NCBI RefSeq assembly: GCF_041261445.1
Contig: NZ_JBGCCU010000014.1
Location: 124,001 to 188,000, forward strand
From: Catenulispora sp. EB89
GTDB lineage: Bacteria; Actinomycetota; Actinomycetes; Streptomycetales; Catenulisporaceae
Length of the DNA: 64,000 bases
Direction of reading: 5' to 3'
Shown here: positions 10,446 through 18,349 of the stretch, piece after piece
How positions within the stretch are numbered: the stretch's first letter is position 1
Layout of the letters: every line of letters starts with the position of its first letter
Translations under genes and position numbers: made by a program
The notes under the pieces: generated by a model
Told to the model about the DNA's origin: nothing
Database searches by the model: none
Seen by the model: the letters and a program-made list of their open reading frames with translations, nothing else

Positions 10446-11963
10446 TCAGACCTCCTGCGGCGCGAGCGGGAACCGGGCGGCCACCGTCCAGCCCCCGACG
10501 TCGTTCGGCCCGGCCTCGGCCCGGCCGCCGGCCAGTGCCGCGCGCTCGCGGACGCCGGCCAGGCCCTGGCCGCGCGAGTCGTGCGGTGCCGGCAGGCTCC
10601 GACGTGCGCCGGCCGGTCCGGCAGGCCCGGCTGCCCCGGCCGGCCCGGTGTCGGTCACGCTCATCCGCAGCGACCGCGCGTCGGCCTCGATCACCACCTC
10701 GACGGTCGTGTCCGGCCCGGCGTGCTTGAGGCTGTTGGTCAGCGACTCCTGCACGATCCGGTAGATCGCCGACTGCAGGCCGCGCGGCAGCGCCGCGGTG
10801 TTGCCGGCGGCCCGGCAGGACACCTGCGGCCCGGCCGAGCGCGTGCGCTCCAGCAGGTCCGAGATGTCCGCGACCCCCGGTTGCGGCGCGAAGGCGTCCG
10901 CGCCGACGCCTCCCAGCACGCCGACGCCGGTCCCGCCCTCGTCGACCTGGTGCTCCCGCAGCGCCCCGAGCGTCTGCCGCAGGTCGGCCAGGGACTGCCG
11001 GCTGGTCTCGGCGATCAGCTCGAACACCTGCCGGCCGCGCCACGGATGCGCCTCGACCTGGCGCGCGCCGCCGTCGGACAACCCGATGATCACCGCCAGG
11101 CTGTGCCCGACGATGTCGTGGGTCTCCCGGGAGAACCGGGCCCGCTCGGCCAGCACGGCCAGCCGGGCCCGCTGCTCGCGGTGCTGCTCGGCGTGGTCCG
11201 CGCGCTCGGCCAGCGCCGCCAGCTGGGCCTGCCGCTCGCGGGCCATCAGGCCCAGCGCGGCGCTGGCGATGATGCCGGTGGCCAGGAAGAACAACGAGAC
11301 CAGGATCGGGCCCTGCACCGGAGCCATCCGCCACACCAGCACGACCAGGCTCGGCACGATCGCGCCCAGCGCCACCCGCAGCGTCGTCATGGAGCGGTAC
11401 CTGGCGACCGTGTACAGGCAGATCATCCAGCTGACGTCGCTGGACGAACTCAGCGCCGCCGCCCACTCCACGGTGCAGGCGGCGACCACCACGCTGTACA
11501 TGACCACCGGCAGCGGACGCCGCCAGATGATCGCCGCGGACTCCACCACAGAGGTGACCACCAGCAGCGGAGAGGCGTGCAGCAGCTCCGACCCGAGCCC
11601 GGCCTGCGTGGGCAGCAGGGTGAGCAGGAAGACGCCCAGGGCCAGGACCACGTCCTGGCGGTAGGGGTGCCCGCGGAACGCGGCCTGGACGCGGCGTGCG
11701 GATCGCGGCCACTCGAAGCCGGGCCCGACCGGTCGCTGCGCCGTTCCCGGCCACTCGGAGCCAGGCTCGGGATCGTGCTCGGAGCCGTGCTCGGCGTCGT
11801 GCTCCGAACCGGCCTCGGAATCGGGCTCGGCGGGCTCGGCGGGCGTCGCGGGCGCGGAACCCGGCCCGACCGGCCGCGCCGCCGATGCGGCCGGGCCTGG
11901 CGTCCGGGCCGGATCGGCCGGCGCGGCGGTCGTGCTGTCTACCCTCACCAGGAGGTCCACCAT
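10446..11963 (-). CDS. sensor histidine kinase (HisKA_3 class)
   Basis: 505-residue membrane histidine kinase. A long low-complexity cytoplasmic N-terminus rich in Ala/Pro and Glu/His (residues 10-85) precedes about five transmembrane segments (for example VVLALGVFLLTLLPTQAG and LVSLFFLATGIIASAALGL). A coiled dimerisation helix follows, then the phospho-acceptor motif SRETHDIVGHSL and an HATPase domain at the C-terminus (TVEVVIEADARSLRMSVTDTG). Sensors of this build (LiaS/DesK-like) usually read envelope stress. The ATG start has GGAG both 4 and about 12 bases upstream. It is paired with the response regulator downstream and divergent from an MMPL transporter. Confidence 0.92.
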   Translation of the reverse strand: MVDLLVRVDSTTAAPADPARTPGPAASAARPVGPGSAPATPAEPAEPDSEAGSEHDAEHGSEHDPEPGSEWPGTAQRPVGPGFEWPRSARRVQAAFRGHPYRQDVVLALGVFLLTLLPTQAGLGSELLHASPLLVVTSVVESAAIIWRRPLPVVMYSVVVAACTVEWAAALSSSSDVSWMICLYTVARYRSMTTLRVALGAIVPSLVVLVWRMAPVQGPILVSLFFLATGIIASAALGLMARERQAQLAALAERADHAEQHREQRARLAVLAERARFSRETHDIVGHSLAVIIGLSDGGARQVEAHPWRGRQVFELIAETSRQSLADLRQTLGALREHQVDEGGTGVGVLGGVGADAFAPQPGVADISDLLERTRSAGPQVSCRAAGNTAALPRGLQSAIYRIVQESLTNSLKHAGPDTTVEVVIEADARSLRMSVTDTGPAGAAGPAGPAGARRSLPAPHDSRGQGLAGVRERAALAGGRAEAGPNDVGGWTVAARFPLAPQEV

Positions 11964-12229
11964 GGTTCTCCGTCACCTCCGGATGGCCGATGAACTGGCC
12001 GAAGCTCGACGATAGTCGACGGTCGAACACCCGGTCGTCCGCCTTGAGGATGGGCCCGAGCCGGTACCGCGGTGCCACACGATCGGCCCACATCGGCACT
12101 CCAGGACGGCGATCGGACACCTGAAGCGTACCTAGGCTCGAATCCCGGGCTCGGCCACAGGCGTCGACTCCCCAGTGGCGATACGGGGCCGTCCCGGCGA
12201 CGCCGGCGCGTCCGTGGAGAGGAACGATC

Positions 12230-14455
12230 ATGAAGGAAGCAGTGCAGGGGGCCCACGGCGGAGACGCCGAACGGGGCTTCTTCCCTCGACTGGGCCGGTG
12301 GGTGGCCCATCACCCGTGGCGGGTGATCGGCGCCTGGGTGGTCGTCGCGGTCGCGGTGGTCGGGTTCGCGCCCAAGCTGGCCACCACCACCGACGAGGCC
12401 AGCTTCCTGCCCAGCCACTACGAGTCGGTCCAGGCCCTGAACCTGCAGGAGGCCGCCTTCCCGCAAGCCGCCGCTCCGGCCGCCGTGATCGTCCTGGAGC
12501 GTGCCGACAACGGCGTGCTCACCGCCGCCGACTCAGCGGCGGTGAGCACGCTGGCCACCAAGCTGCAGGCCGCGCACATCCCGGACGTTACGGCGCTCCA
12601 GGCCGGCCAGGCCACGCCGAACGGCAAGCTGCAGACCATCGGCGTGCAGATGCCCACCGACAACGACCCGCAGCAGAAGCACCAGACCGACGCGGTCAAG
12701 GCGCTGCGCACGCAGCTGCAGTCCGACCTGGCCGGCACCGGCCTCAAGGGCGGCATCACCGGCTCGGCGGCGCAGACCCTGGACTCCCAGTCCTCGGGCA
12801 ACAAGGCCGAGGCGCTGATCGGCGTGGCCACCATCGGGCTGATCCTGATCCTGCTGCTGATCATCTTCCGCAGCCCGGTCGTGGCGCTGCTGCCGATCAT
12901 CACCATCGGCGTGGTCTCGCAGATCGCCGACGGGCTCATCGCCTGGGCCAGCAAGGCCTTCGACCTGAAGACCGACAGCTCGGTCACCTCGATGCTGATC
13001 GTCGTGCTGTTCGGCGTCGGCACCGACTACATCCTGTTCTTCATGTTCCGCTACCGGGAACGCCTGCGGGCCGGGGACAGCCCGAAGGACGCCGTGGCCG
13101 GCGCCGTCACCCGGGCCGGCGAGGCCATCGTCTCCGCCGGCGGCGCGGTGATCGTCTCGTTCATGGCCCTGACACTGTCCACCCTGGGCCTGTTCCGCTC
13201 CCTGGGCCCGGCGCTGGCGATCGCCGTGGCGGTCACCCTGGTCGCCGGCCTGACGCTGATCCCCTCGGTGGTCTCGCTGCTGGGCACGCGCGTGTTCTGG
13301 CCGTCCAAGGCCTGGCGCACCGAGCCGCGCGGCGCACGCTTCGCCGGCATCGGCCGCTCCATGGGCCGCCACCCCGCGCGCTTCGCCGCGGTCTCCGGCA
13401 TCATCATGGCCGCCCTGGCGGTCGCCGCCTTCAGCTTCCGCCCGACCTTCGACCTGTCCTCCGGCTCGCAGGGCAAGGGCTCGGAGTCGACGGTGTGGCA
13501 GAAGAACCTGCAGGACGCCGCCTCAGCCGGCGCGACGATGCCGAGCCAGGTCATGCTGAAGTCCACGAACGGCGCCAAGCTCACCACCGGCGAACTGGAC
13601 TCCTACCGCAGCACACTGGCCGCGGTCCCGGGGGTGGCGCAGGTGTCGACGCCGTTCCCGAACGAGACGAACACCGTCGCGCTGTACTCGGTGACACTGA
13701 ACCACGACCCGTCATCGTCGGCGGCGATGGACACGGTCAAGGGCCCCCTGCGCACCACCGCGCACCAGGCGGCATCGGCCGGCACAGCCGCGGTGGTCGG
13801 CGGCACGACCGCGATCTTCGTGGACATCCAGTCCGCGGTGAACCACGACTACGCGGTGGTGTTCCCGGTCGCGGCGCTCATCATCACCCTGATCCTCGGC
13901 CTGGTCCTGCGCGCGGTCGTGGCGCCGCTGTACCTGATGGCCTCGGTCGGACTGGGCTTCGGCGCCACCCTCGGCGCGACAGTGCTGCTGTTCCAGAACT
14001 CCGGCGGCAACAACGGCCTGATCTTCATGCTGCCGGTGATCATGTACATGTTCGTGGTGGCGCTCGGCACGGACTACAACATCCTGATGATCACCCGCCT
14101 CCGCGAGGAGGCGCGCGCCGGCCGCAGCCCCCGCGAGGCCGCAGCCGAGGCGGTCCGGCACGCCGGTCCGACGATCGGCGCGGCCGGCCTGATCCTGGCC
14201 GGCTCCTTCGCCTCCCTGATGCTGGCCGGCCAGTCGACACTGACGCAGATGGGCTTCGCGATCTCGGCAGGCATCGCCATCGCGGCGTTCGTGATGTCGA
14301 TGTTCTTCACCCCGGCCATCACCGCCCTGGTCGGCCACGCGGCCTGGTGGCCGGGACGCGCTGACGCGGTGCGGCCGGCGGAGGGCACGCGGCACGGCGG
14401 CGGCCCGGAGGGAACGCAGGAACACGGAGCGGCGGAGGCGTGGGTGCGGCGGTGA
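12230..14455 (+). CDS. MMPL-family RND transporter
   Basis: 741-residue inner-membrane transporter of the MmpL/RND superfamily. It has the duplicated architecture: one N-terminal membrane helix (VIGAWVVVAVAVVGFAP), an external loop, a bundle of about five helices around residues 200-370, a second external loop, and a second bundle near 545-720. Family motifs include FGVGTDYILFFMFRYRE and its second-half counterpart VVALGTDYNILMITRLREE. Members export lipids or drugs using proton force. It is transcribed away from the histidine kinase/response regulator pair, a common arrangement for stress-induced pumps. The ATG has GAGAGGAACG upstream. Cargo unknown. Confidence 0.92.
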   Translation: MKEAVQGAHGGDAERGFFPRLGRWVAHHPWRVIGAWVVVAVAVVGFAPKLATTTDEASFLPSHYESVQALNLQEAAFPQAAAPAAVIVLERADNGVLTAADSAAVSTLATKLQAAHIPDVTALQAGQATPNGKLQTIGVQMPTDNDPQQKHQTDAVKALRTQLQSDLAGTGLKGGITGSAAQTLDSQSSGNKAEALIGVATIGLILILLLIIFRSPVVALLPIITIGVVSQIADGLIAWASKAFDLKTDSSVTSMLIVVLFGVGTDYILFFMFRYRERLRAGDSPKDAVAGAVTRAGEAIVSAGGAVIVSFMALTLSTLGLFRSLGPALAIAVAVTLVAGLTLIPSVVSLLGTRVFWPSKAWRTEPRGARFAGIGRSMGRHPARFAAVSGIIMAALAVAAFSFRPTFDLSSGSQGKGSESTVWQKNLQDAASAGATMPSQVMLKSTNGAKLTTGELDSYRSTLAAVPGVAQVSTPFPNETNTVALYSVTLNHDPSSSAAMDTVKGPLRTTAHQAASAGTAAVVGGTTAIFVDIQSAVNHDYAVVFPVAALIITLILGLVLRAVVAPLYLMASVGLGFGATLGATVLLFQNSGGNNGLIFMLPVIMYMFVVALGTDYNILMITRLREEARAGRSPREAAAEAVRHAGPTIGAAGLILAGSFASLMLAGQSTLTQMGFAISAGIAIAAFVMSMFFTPAITALVGHAAWWPGRADAVRPAEGTRHGGGPEGTQEHGAAEAWVRR

Positions 14456-14496
14456 GGCGCTGTTCCACGGACCCTTCCGCCATCTTCGAACACTGC

Positions 14497-14590
14497 TACT
14501 ATCGCGCATAGGTTGATGGCACACACCCCCCGAGTGCAGACATCAACCATGTGAGGAGTCCCGTGGCGACCGCACGTCGCCACGGGACTC
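14497..14590 (+). ncRNA. candidate small RNA with C6 hairpin loop (6C-like)
   Basis: Between the MMPL gene and the LacI gene a compact RNA-like module is visible. A TACTAT -10-like box lies at 14497-14502. Then GGTTGATG (14511-14518) pairs with CATCAACC, enclosing an inner GCAC/GTGC stem whose loop contains six consecutive C. A second, terminator-type hairpin follows directly. A C-rich-loop hairpin followed by a terminator is the hallmark of actinobacterial 6C small RNAs. Only one C6 loop is evident here, so the family assignment is tentative. No -35 box is convincing. Confidence 0.55.
14556..14590 (+). terminator. rho-independent-type terminator of the small RNA
   Basis: A perfect 15-bp stem (GAGTCCCGTGGCGAC at 14556-14570 with 14576-14590) has a CGCAC loop and is followed by GTTTGCTTT. 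It would end the small RNA and any MMPL read-through. Confidence 0.75.
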
Positions 14591-14836
14591 GTTTGCTTTG
14601 GCGCGGCTACAACGGTCGTCGGTAGTAGACGGGGAGTCAATAGGAGCGCGCCGGATTGCGGGGCGATGAGTCAGGATGCTGCCGCCGAGCCGCAAGCCTC
14701 ACTCGCCGAGCCGCGCCGCCTGCCGCGCCTGACCGACTTGCCGTGCCGCCGCGCGTGCTGCATTCCCCGCTAGCTGCGCCGCTGTGCTCGCGCCACGTGC
14801 CTGCTCGCCGCGCCGCCGCACTCGCCCCCACGCGAT

Positions 14837-14884
14837 ACCTCGTACCCGAGATACCTCGGCGCCGAGGTATCTCGGGTACGAGGT
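14837..14884. repeat. perfect 48-bp palindrome
   Basis: Two 24-base arms with no spacer: ACCTCGTACCCGAGATACC continues to the centre GGC|GCC, and the second arm is its exact reverse complement. The core (CGAGATACCTCGG / CCGAGGTATCTCG) is the same motif that makes up the repeat island near 43.5 kb. It lies in the 14591-14955 gap between the small RNA and the LacI stop codon; the rest of that gap shows nothing recognisable. Confidence 0.9.
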
Positions 14885-14955
14885 GCTGTCGTGCGCGCCG
14901 CCGCGCTGCGTGCCCTGCTCGCCGCGTCGCCCCCGCGCGCTTGCCCGCCGCCCCC

Positions 14956-15972
14956 TCAAGCCGAATCCCGCCGCACCACCGCCGGATCGAACAGAATCCG
15001 CTGCGCCCCCCGAGGCGCCGACCCGTCCAGCCGCCCCAGCAGCAGCCGCCCGATCGCCTCGCCCTGCTCCAGCGGCCGGATGGACACCGTGGTCAGCGGC
15101 GGCGTGGTCAGGGCGGCGATCTCGATGTCGTCGAACCCCATCACCGCCACGTCCCCCGGCACGCTCAGCCCCCGCGCCTTCGCCGCGTCCAGGGCGCCGA
15201 GCGCCACCACGTCGTTCGTGCACAGCACCGCGTCGGGTGCCTGGCGCAGCGCCAGCAGCCGTTCCATCGCGCGGGCGCCGCCGTCGCGGCTGATCTCCTC
15301 GCGCACCACCAGCGCCGCCGAGAACGGCCGGGCCGCGTCGCGCAGTGCGTGCCGGTAGCCCAGTACGCGGTTGGCGGGTGCCCCGGCGCGTTCGGCGCCG
15401 GTGATGAACGCGATGCGCCGGTAGCCGCGCTCGATGAGGTACCCGGCGGCGATCTCGCCGCCCGCGACGTCGTCGGAGCTCACCACGTCGATCCCCGGGC
15501 GCGTGGTCCGGCCGCCGAGGAGCACCACCGGGATCCCGACGTCGGCGGCGGGGGAGACGCGGCGGTGGTCGGTCTGGTAGCCGGCGAACGCCAGGCCGTC
15601 GACGCGGCGCGTGATCATCTGCTGGACCGCCGCGTCCTCGACCGCCGGGTCCGCGTCCGTGCTCGTCACCAGCACCTGGAGCCCTGCCGGGCCCAGCACG
15701 TTCTGCAGCCCGCGTGCGATCTGCGGGTAGAACGGGTTCGTGATGTCCGGAATCACCAGCGCCACGGTGTTCGTGCGCTGCAAGCGCAGCCCGCGCGCCA
15801 GCTGGTTGGGCTCGTACCCGAGCTCTGCGATCACCCGCCGTACCTTCGCCGTGGTCGCCGCCGACACCGGCCGCTGGCCGGACAGCACGTGCGAGACGGT
15901 CGTGATGCTGACCCCCGCCTGCTGGGCGACGTCGGTGATGCTGACGTGCCGCTTGCGGCCCTTCTGCGCCAC
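14956..15972 (-). CDS. LacI-family transcriptional repressor
   Basis: 338 residues. The N-terminal LacI helix-turn-helix and hinge are plain (VSITDVAQQAGVSITTVSHV, then RRVIAELGYEPNQLARGL). A periplasmic-binding-like sugar-sensing domain follows (TNTVALVIPDITNPFYPQIARG; CTNDVVALGALDAAKARG; VAVMGFDDIE). GTG at 15970-15972 is chosen for the GGAG about seven bases upstream and the short lead into the HTH. It is divergent from the mannonate-dehydratase-family gene, with a LacI-type palindrome in between, so it likely represses that operon and itself. The inducer is probably a sugar acid, by context only. Confidence 0.93.
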   Translation of the reverse strand: MAQKGRKRHVSITDVAQQAGVSITTVSHVLSGQRPVSAATTAKVRRVIAELGYEPNQLARGLRLQRTNTVALVIPDITNPFYPQIARGLQNVLGPAGLQVLVTSTDADPAVEDAAVQQMITRRVDGLAFAGYQTDHRRVSPAADVGIPVVLLGGRTTRPGIDVVSSDDVAGGEIAAGYLIERGYRRIAFITGAERAGAPANRVLGYRHALRDAARPFSAALVVREEISRDGGARAMERLLALRQAPDAVLCTNDVVALGALDAAKARGLSVPGDVAVMGFDDIEIAALTTPPLTTVSIRPLEQGEAIGRLLLGRLDGSAPRGAQRILFDPAVVRRDSA

Positions 15973-16046
15973 TGAGCTCTCCGATCCGTCGGGGTGGTGA
16001 TCGTTGACACCGGTTGGGGCCCATGACATTCTGCTGAGCCAGTATA

Positions 16047-16058
16047 CAAAACGTTTTG
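16047..16058. promoter_or_regulatory. LacI-type operator
   Basis: CAAAACGTTTTG is a perfect 12-bp palindrome with the central CG typical of LacI-family operators. It is placed 13 bases before the GTG of the dehydratase gene and 75 bases from the LacI start. Binding here would block both divergent genes. Confidence 0.7.
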
Positions 16059-16070
16059 CAAAGGAACACC

Positions 16071-17360
16071 GTGAGCGACCCCAACCGTCTCCTCGACGCC
16101 TCCGGAGCCCTCCCGCAAGCCCAACCACCCTGGCCGTCCCGCGACACCCTGCGCATCACCCGCGTCCGGGCGATCGTCACCGCTCCCGAGGGCCAGCCCC
16201 TGGTCGTGGTCCGTGTCGACACCTCCGACGATGGCCTGTACGGCCTCGGCTGCGCCACCTTCACCCAGCGCTACGCGGCCGTCGCCGCCGCCGTCGACGA
16301 GCACGTCGGCCCGCTGGCGGTCGGCCGCCACCCGGCCGACATCGAGGACATCACGAGGCTGATCCACTACTCCTCCTACTGGCGCAACGGCCCGGTGCTG
16401 AACAACGCGCTGTCCGGCCTGGACCAGGCGCTGTGGGACATCGCCGGCAAGCGCGCCGGCATGCCGGTGTACGAGCTGCTGGGCGGCCGCAGCCGGGCCG
16501 CCGTCGAGGTCTACTCGCACGCCGCCGGCGCCACCGTCGAGGCGACGCTGGAGCAGGCCGAGCAGCTGATCGCCGAGGGCTACCGGAACGTCCGGCTCCA
16601 GGTCGGCGGCCCGGGTCTGGGCACGTACGGCGCCCCCGGCACCCCCGGCGGCTACCCCCGCTCACCGCATCCGGACGGCTGGGCCGTCGAGCAGTACCTG
16701 CGCGACGCCCCGCGCCTGTTCGCCGCCGCCCGCGAGCGGCTCGGCGACAGTGTGAACCTGATGCACGACGTCCACAGCCGCCTCACCCCGAAGCAGGCCG
16801 TGGTCCTGGCGCGCGCCCTGGAGCCCTACCGGCTCTCCTTCCTGGAGGACGTCATCGCCCCCGAGCTCTATGACCGCCTGCCCGAGGTGCGCGCCGCCTC
16901 GCCGGTGCCGATCGCGGTGGGCGAACAGCTCGGCTCGGTGCCCGACGCGGTCCGGCTGGTGCGCGACGGCGGCGTGGACCTGCTGCGGCTGCACACCTCC
17001 GCGGTCGGCGGCCTGACCCCGACCCGCAAGATCGTCGCATTGTGCGAACTGCTCGGCGTGCGCACCGCCTTCCACTCCCCGGCGGACGTCTCGCCGGTCG
17101 GCGTCGCGGCGAACCTCGCCGTGGACATATCCACGCCCGCGTTCGGGTATCAGGAGTCGCATACCTACAACGACGCCACGCACGAGGTCTTCCCCGGCAC
17201 CCCGGTGGTGCGCGAGGGGCACATGTACCCCTCGGACGCGCCGGGCTGGGGCATCGAGCTCGACGAGAAGGCGGCGGTCGGGTTCCCGCCGGTGAAGTTC
17301 CTGCACGAGCGCTGGTCGGCCGGCGTGCGTCGTCCCGACGGCGGGCTGGAGGCGCCGTGA
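16071..17360 (+). CDS. enolase-superfamily sugar-acid dehydratase (mannonate dehydratase/RspA family)
   Basis: 429 residues. The family removes water from mannonate or gluconate, giving 2-keto-3-deoxygluconate, in a Mg-dependent reaction. The capping domain (ITRVRAIVTAPEG; LGCATFTQRY) precedes the barrel. Barrel signatures are LMHDVHSRLTPKQAVVLARAL, LEPYRLSFLEDVIAPE, PIAVGEQLGSV, RLHTSAVGGLTP, TAFHSPADVSPVG and FPGTPVVREGHMYPSD. The DVH and HSP motifs are those of mannonate-dehydratase-type members. GTG 16071 follows AAGGA; the LacI operator lies just upstream. The stop overlaps the next gene's start (GTGA), so the two are translationally coupled. Exact substrate not decidable here. Confidence 0.88.
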   Translation: MSDPNRLLDASGALPQAQPPWPSRDTLRITRVRAIVTAPEGQPLVVVRVDTSDDGLYGLGCATFTQRYAAVAAAVDEHVGPLAVGRHPADIEDITRLIHYSSYWRNGPVLNNALSGLDQALWDIAGKRAGMPVYELLGGRSRAAVEVYSHAAGATVEATLEQAEQLIAEGYRNVRLQVGGPGLGTYGAPGTPGGYPRSPHPDGWAVEQYLRDAPRLFAAARERLGDSVNLMHDVHSRLTPKQAVVLARALEPYRLSFLEDVIAPELYDRLPEVRAASPVPIAVGEQLGSVPDAVRLVRDGGVDLLRLHTSAVGGLTPTRKIVALCELLGVRTAFHSPADVSPVGVAANLAVDISTPAFGYQESHTYNDATHEVFPGTPVVREGHMYPSDAPGWGIELDEKAAVGFPPVKFLHERWSAGVRRPDGGLEAP

Positions 17361-18340
17361 GTCCCGTGAGCCCCCTGAGCGCCGTGAACGCCGTGAACGT
17401 CGTGAGCCAGGAGTTCCCCACCCCGCGCCGGGTCCTGGTGACCGGCGCGGCGGGCCTGGTCGGCCGGGTGGTCACGCGCGCCTTCGCCGAGCACGGCGCC
17501 GCGGTCACCGCGCTGGTCTACGAGGACCCCGGCGACCTGGCCGAGATCGGCGCGGACCGGGTCGCGGTCGGCGACGCGGGCGACCCTAACCTGGTGCGCG
17601 AGGCGCTGGCCGACGTGGACGCGGTGGTGCACCTGGCCGCGCTGCCGACGCCGCTGCACGGCACCGCGCTGGAGGTGTTCGGCGGCAACACCCGCGCCAC
17701 GTTCAACGTGCTCGAAGAGGCGGGCCGCGCGGGCGTCCGGCGCGCCGCGGTGGCCAGCAGCTTCTCGATCCTCGGCCTGCCCTGGGCCGGCCGGACGCTG
17801 CACCCGGCGTACGTCCCGATCGACGAGGACACGCCGTTGCAGCTGGAGGATCCGTACGGGCTGTCCAAGCAGGTGGACGAGGCGACGTCGGAGATGATGG
17901 CGCGGCGGCACGCGATGGACGTCGTCGCGCTGCGGTTCCCGTTCATCAGCGACGCCGAGCGGGCCGCCGACCGGCTGCCGCTGCTCGCCGACGACCCGGC
18001 GGTCGGGGCGCCGGAGCTGTGGACGTACCTTGATGTACGTGACGCGGCGCAGGCGGCGTGGCTGGCGATAACCGTGCCGCTGCAAGGGTTTCACAAGGTG
18101 TTCGTGGCCGCGCCCGACACGATGGCGCCGTATCCGACTGCTGATTTGCTCGCGGCCCACCACCCGGACGCCGAGGTGCGCGCGCCGATGCCGGGACGCG
18201 CGGCGCCGCTGGACCTGCGGGCCGCCGAGCGGCTGCTCGGGTTCGAGGCGCGGCACGTGCTGGACCTGGAGCCCCGGCCGTGGCCGCCGCCCGGCCGACC
18301 CGCGACCGCGCAGGATGTGCCGACCCCGCCGCCTTCCTAG
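17357..18340 (+). CDS. NAD-dependent epimerase/dehydratase (extended SDR)
   Basis: 327-residue Rossmann oxidoreductase: nucleotide-binding RRVLVTGAAGLVGRVV near residue 25, DVDAVVHLAALPTP, the active-site Ser region VASSFSILG, and the catalytic Tyr-Lys in DPYGLSKQ. GTG 17357 overlaps the upstream stop by four bases. Residues 1-20 repeat a Val-Ser/Asn-Pro/Ala pattern caused by a gtgag/gtgaac repeat in the DNA, so the true start could be slightly later. Co-expression with a sugar-acid dehydratase and a LacI repressor suggests oxidation or epimerisation of the same sugar (uronate dehydrogenase-like is one possibility). Confidence 0.85.
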   Translation: MSPVSPLSAVNAVNVVSQEFPTPRRVLVTGAAGLVGRVVTRAFAEHGAAVTALVYEDPGDLAEIGADRVAVGDAGDPNLVREALADVDAVVHLAALPTPLHGTALEVFGGNTRATFNVLEEAGRAGVRRAAVASSFSILGLPWAGRTLHPAYVPIDEDTPLQLEDPYGLSKQVDEATSEMMARRHAMDVVALRFPFISDAERAADRLPLLADDPAVGAPELWTYLDVRDAAQAAWLAITVPLQGFHKVFVAAPDTMAPYPTADLLAAHHPDAEVRAPMPGRAAPLDLRAAERLLGFEARHVLDLEPRPWPPPGRPATAQDVPTPPPS

Positions 18341-18349
18341 ACTGACCTC

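Noticed and set aside
9589-12231. An 880-codon minus-strand frame across the two-component genes
   Set aside because: The same region in another minus frame encodes clear response-regulator and kinase motifs; this frame gives low-complexity Arg/Ala/Gly text.
14511-14548. Riboswitch controlling a downstream gene
   Set aside because: The structure is followed at once by a terminator and then by a convergent gene, so no gene in the right orientation could be controlled; a free small RNA fits better.
16868-17508. Minus-strand frames opposite the dehydratase and epimerase genes
   Set aside because: They overlap two motif-rich plus-strand genes and show only shadow composition.
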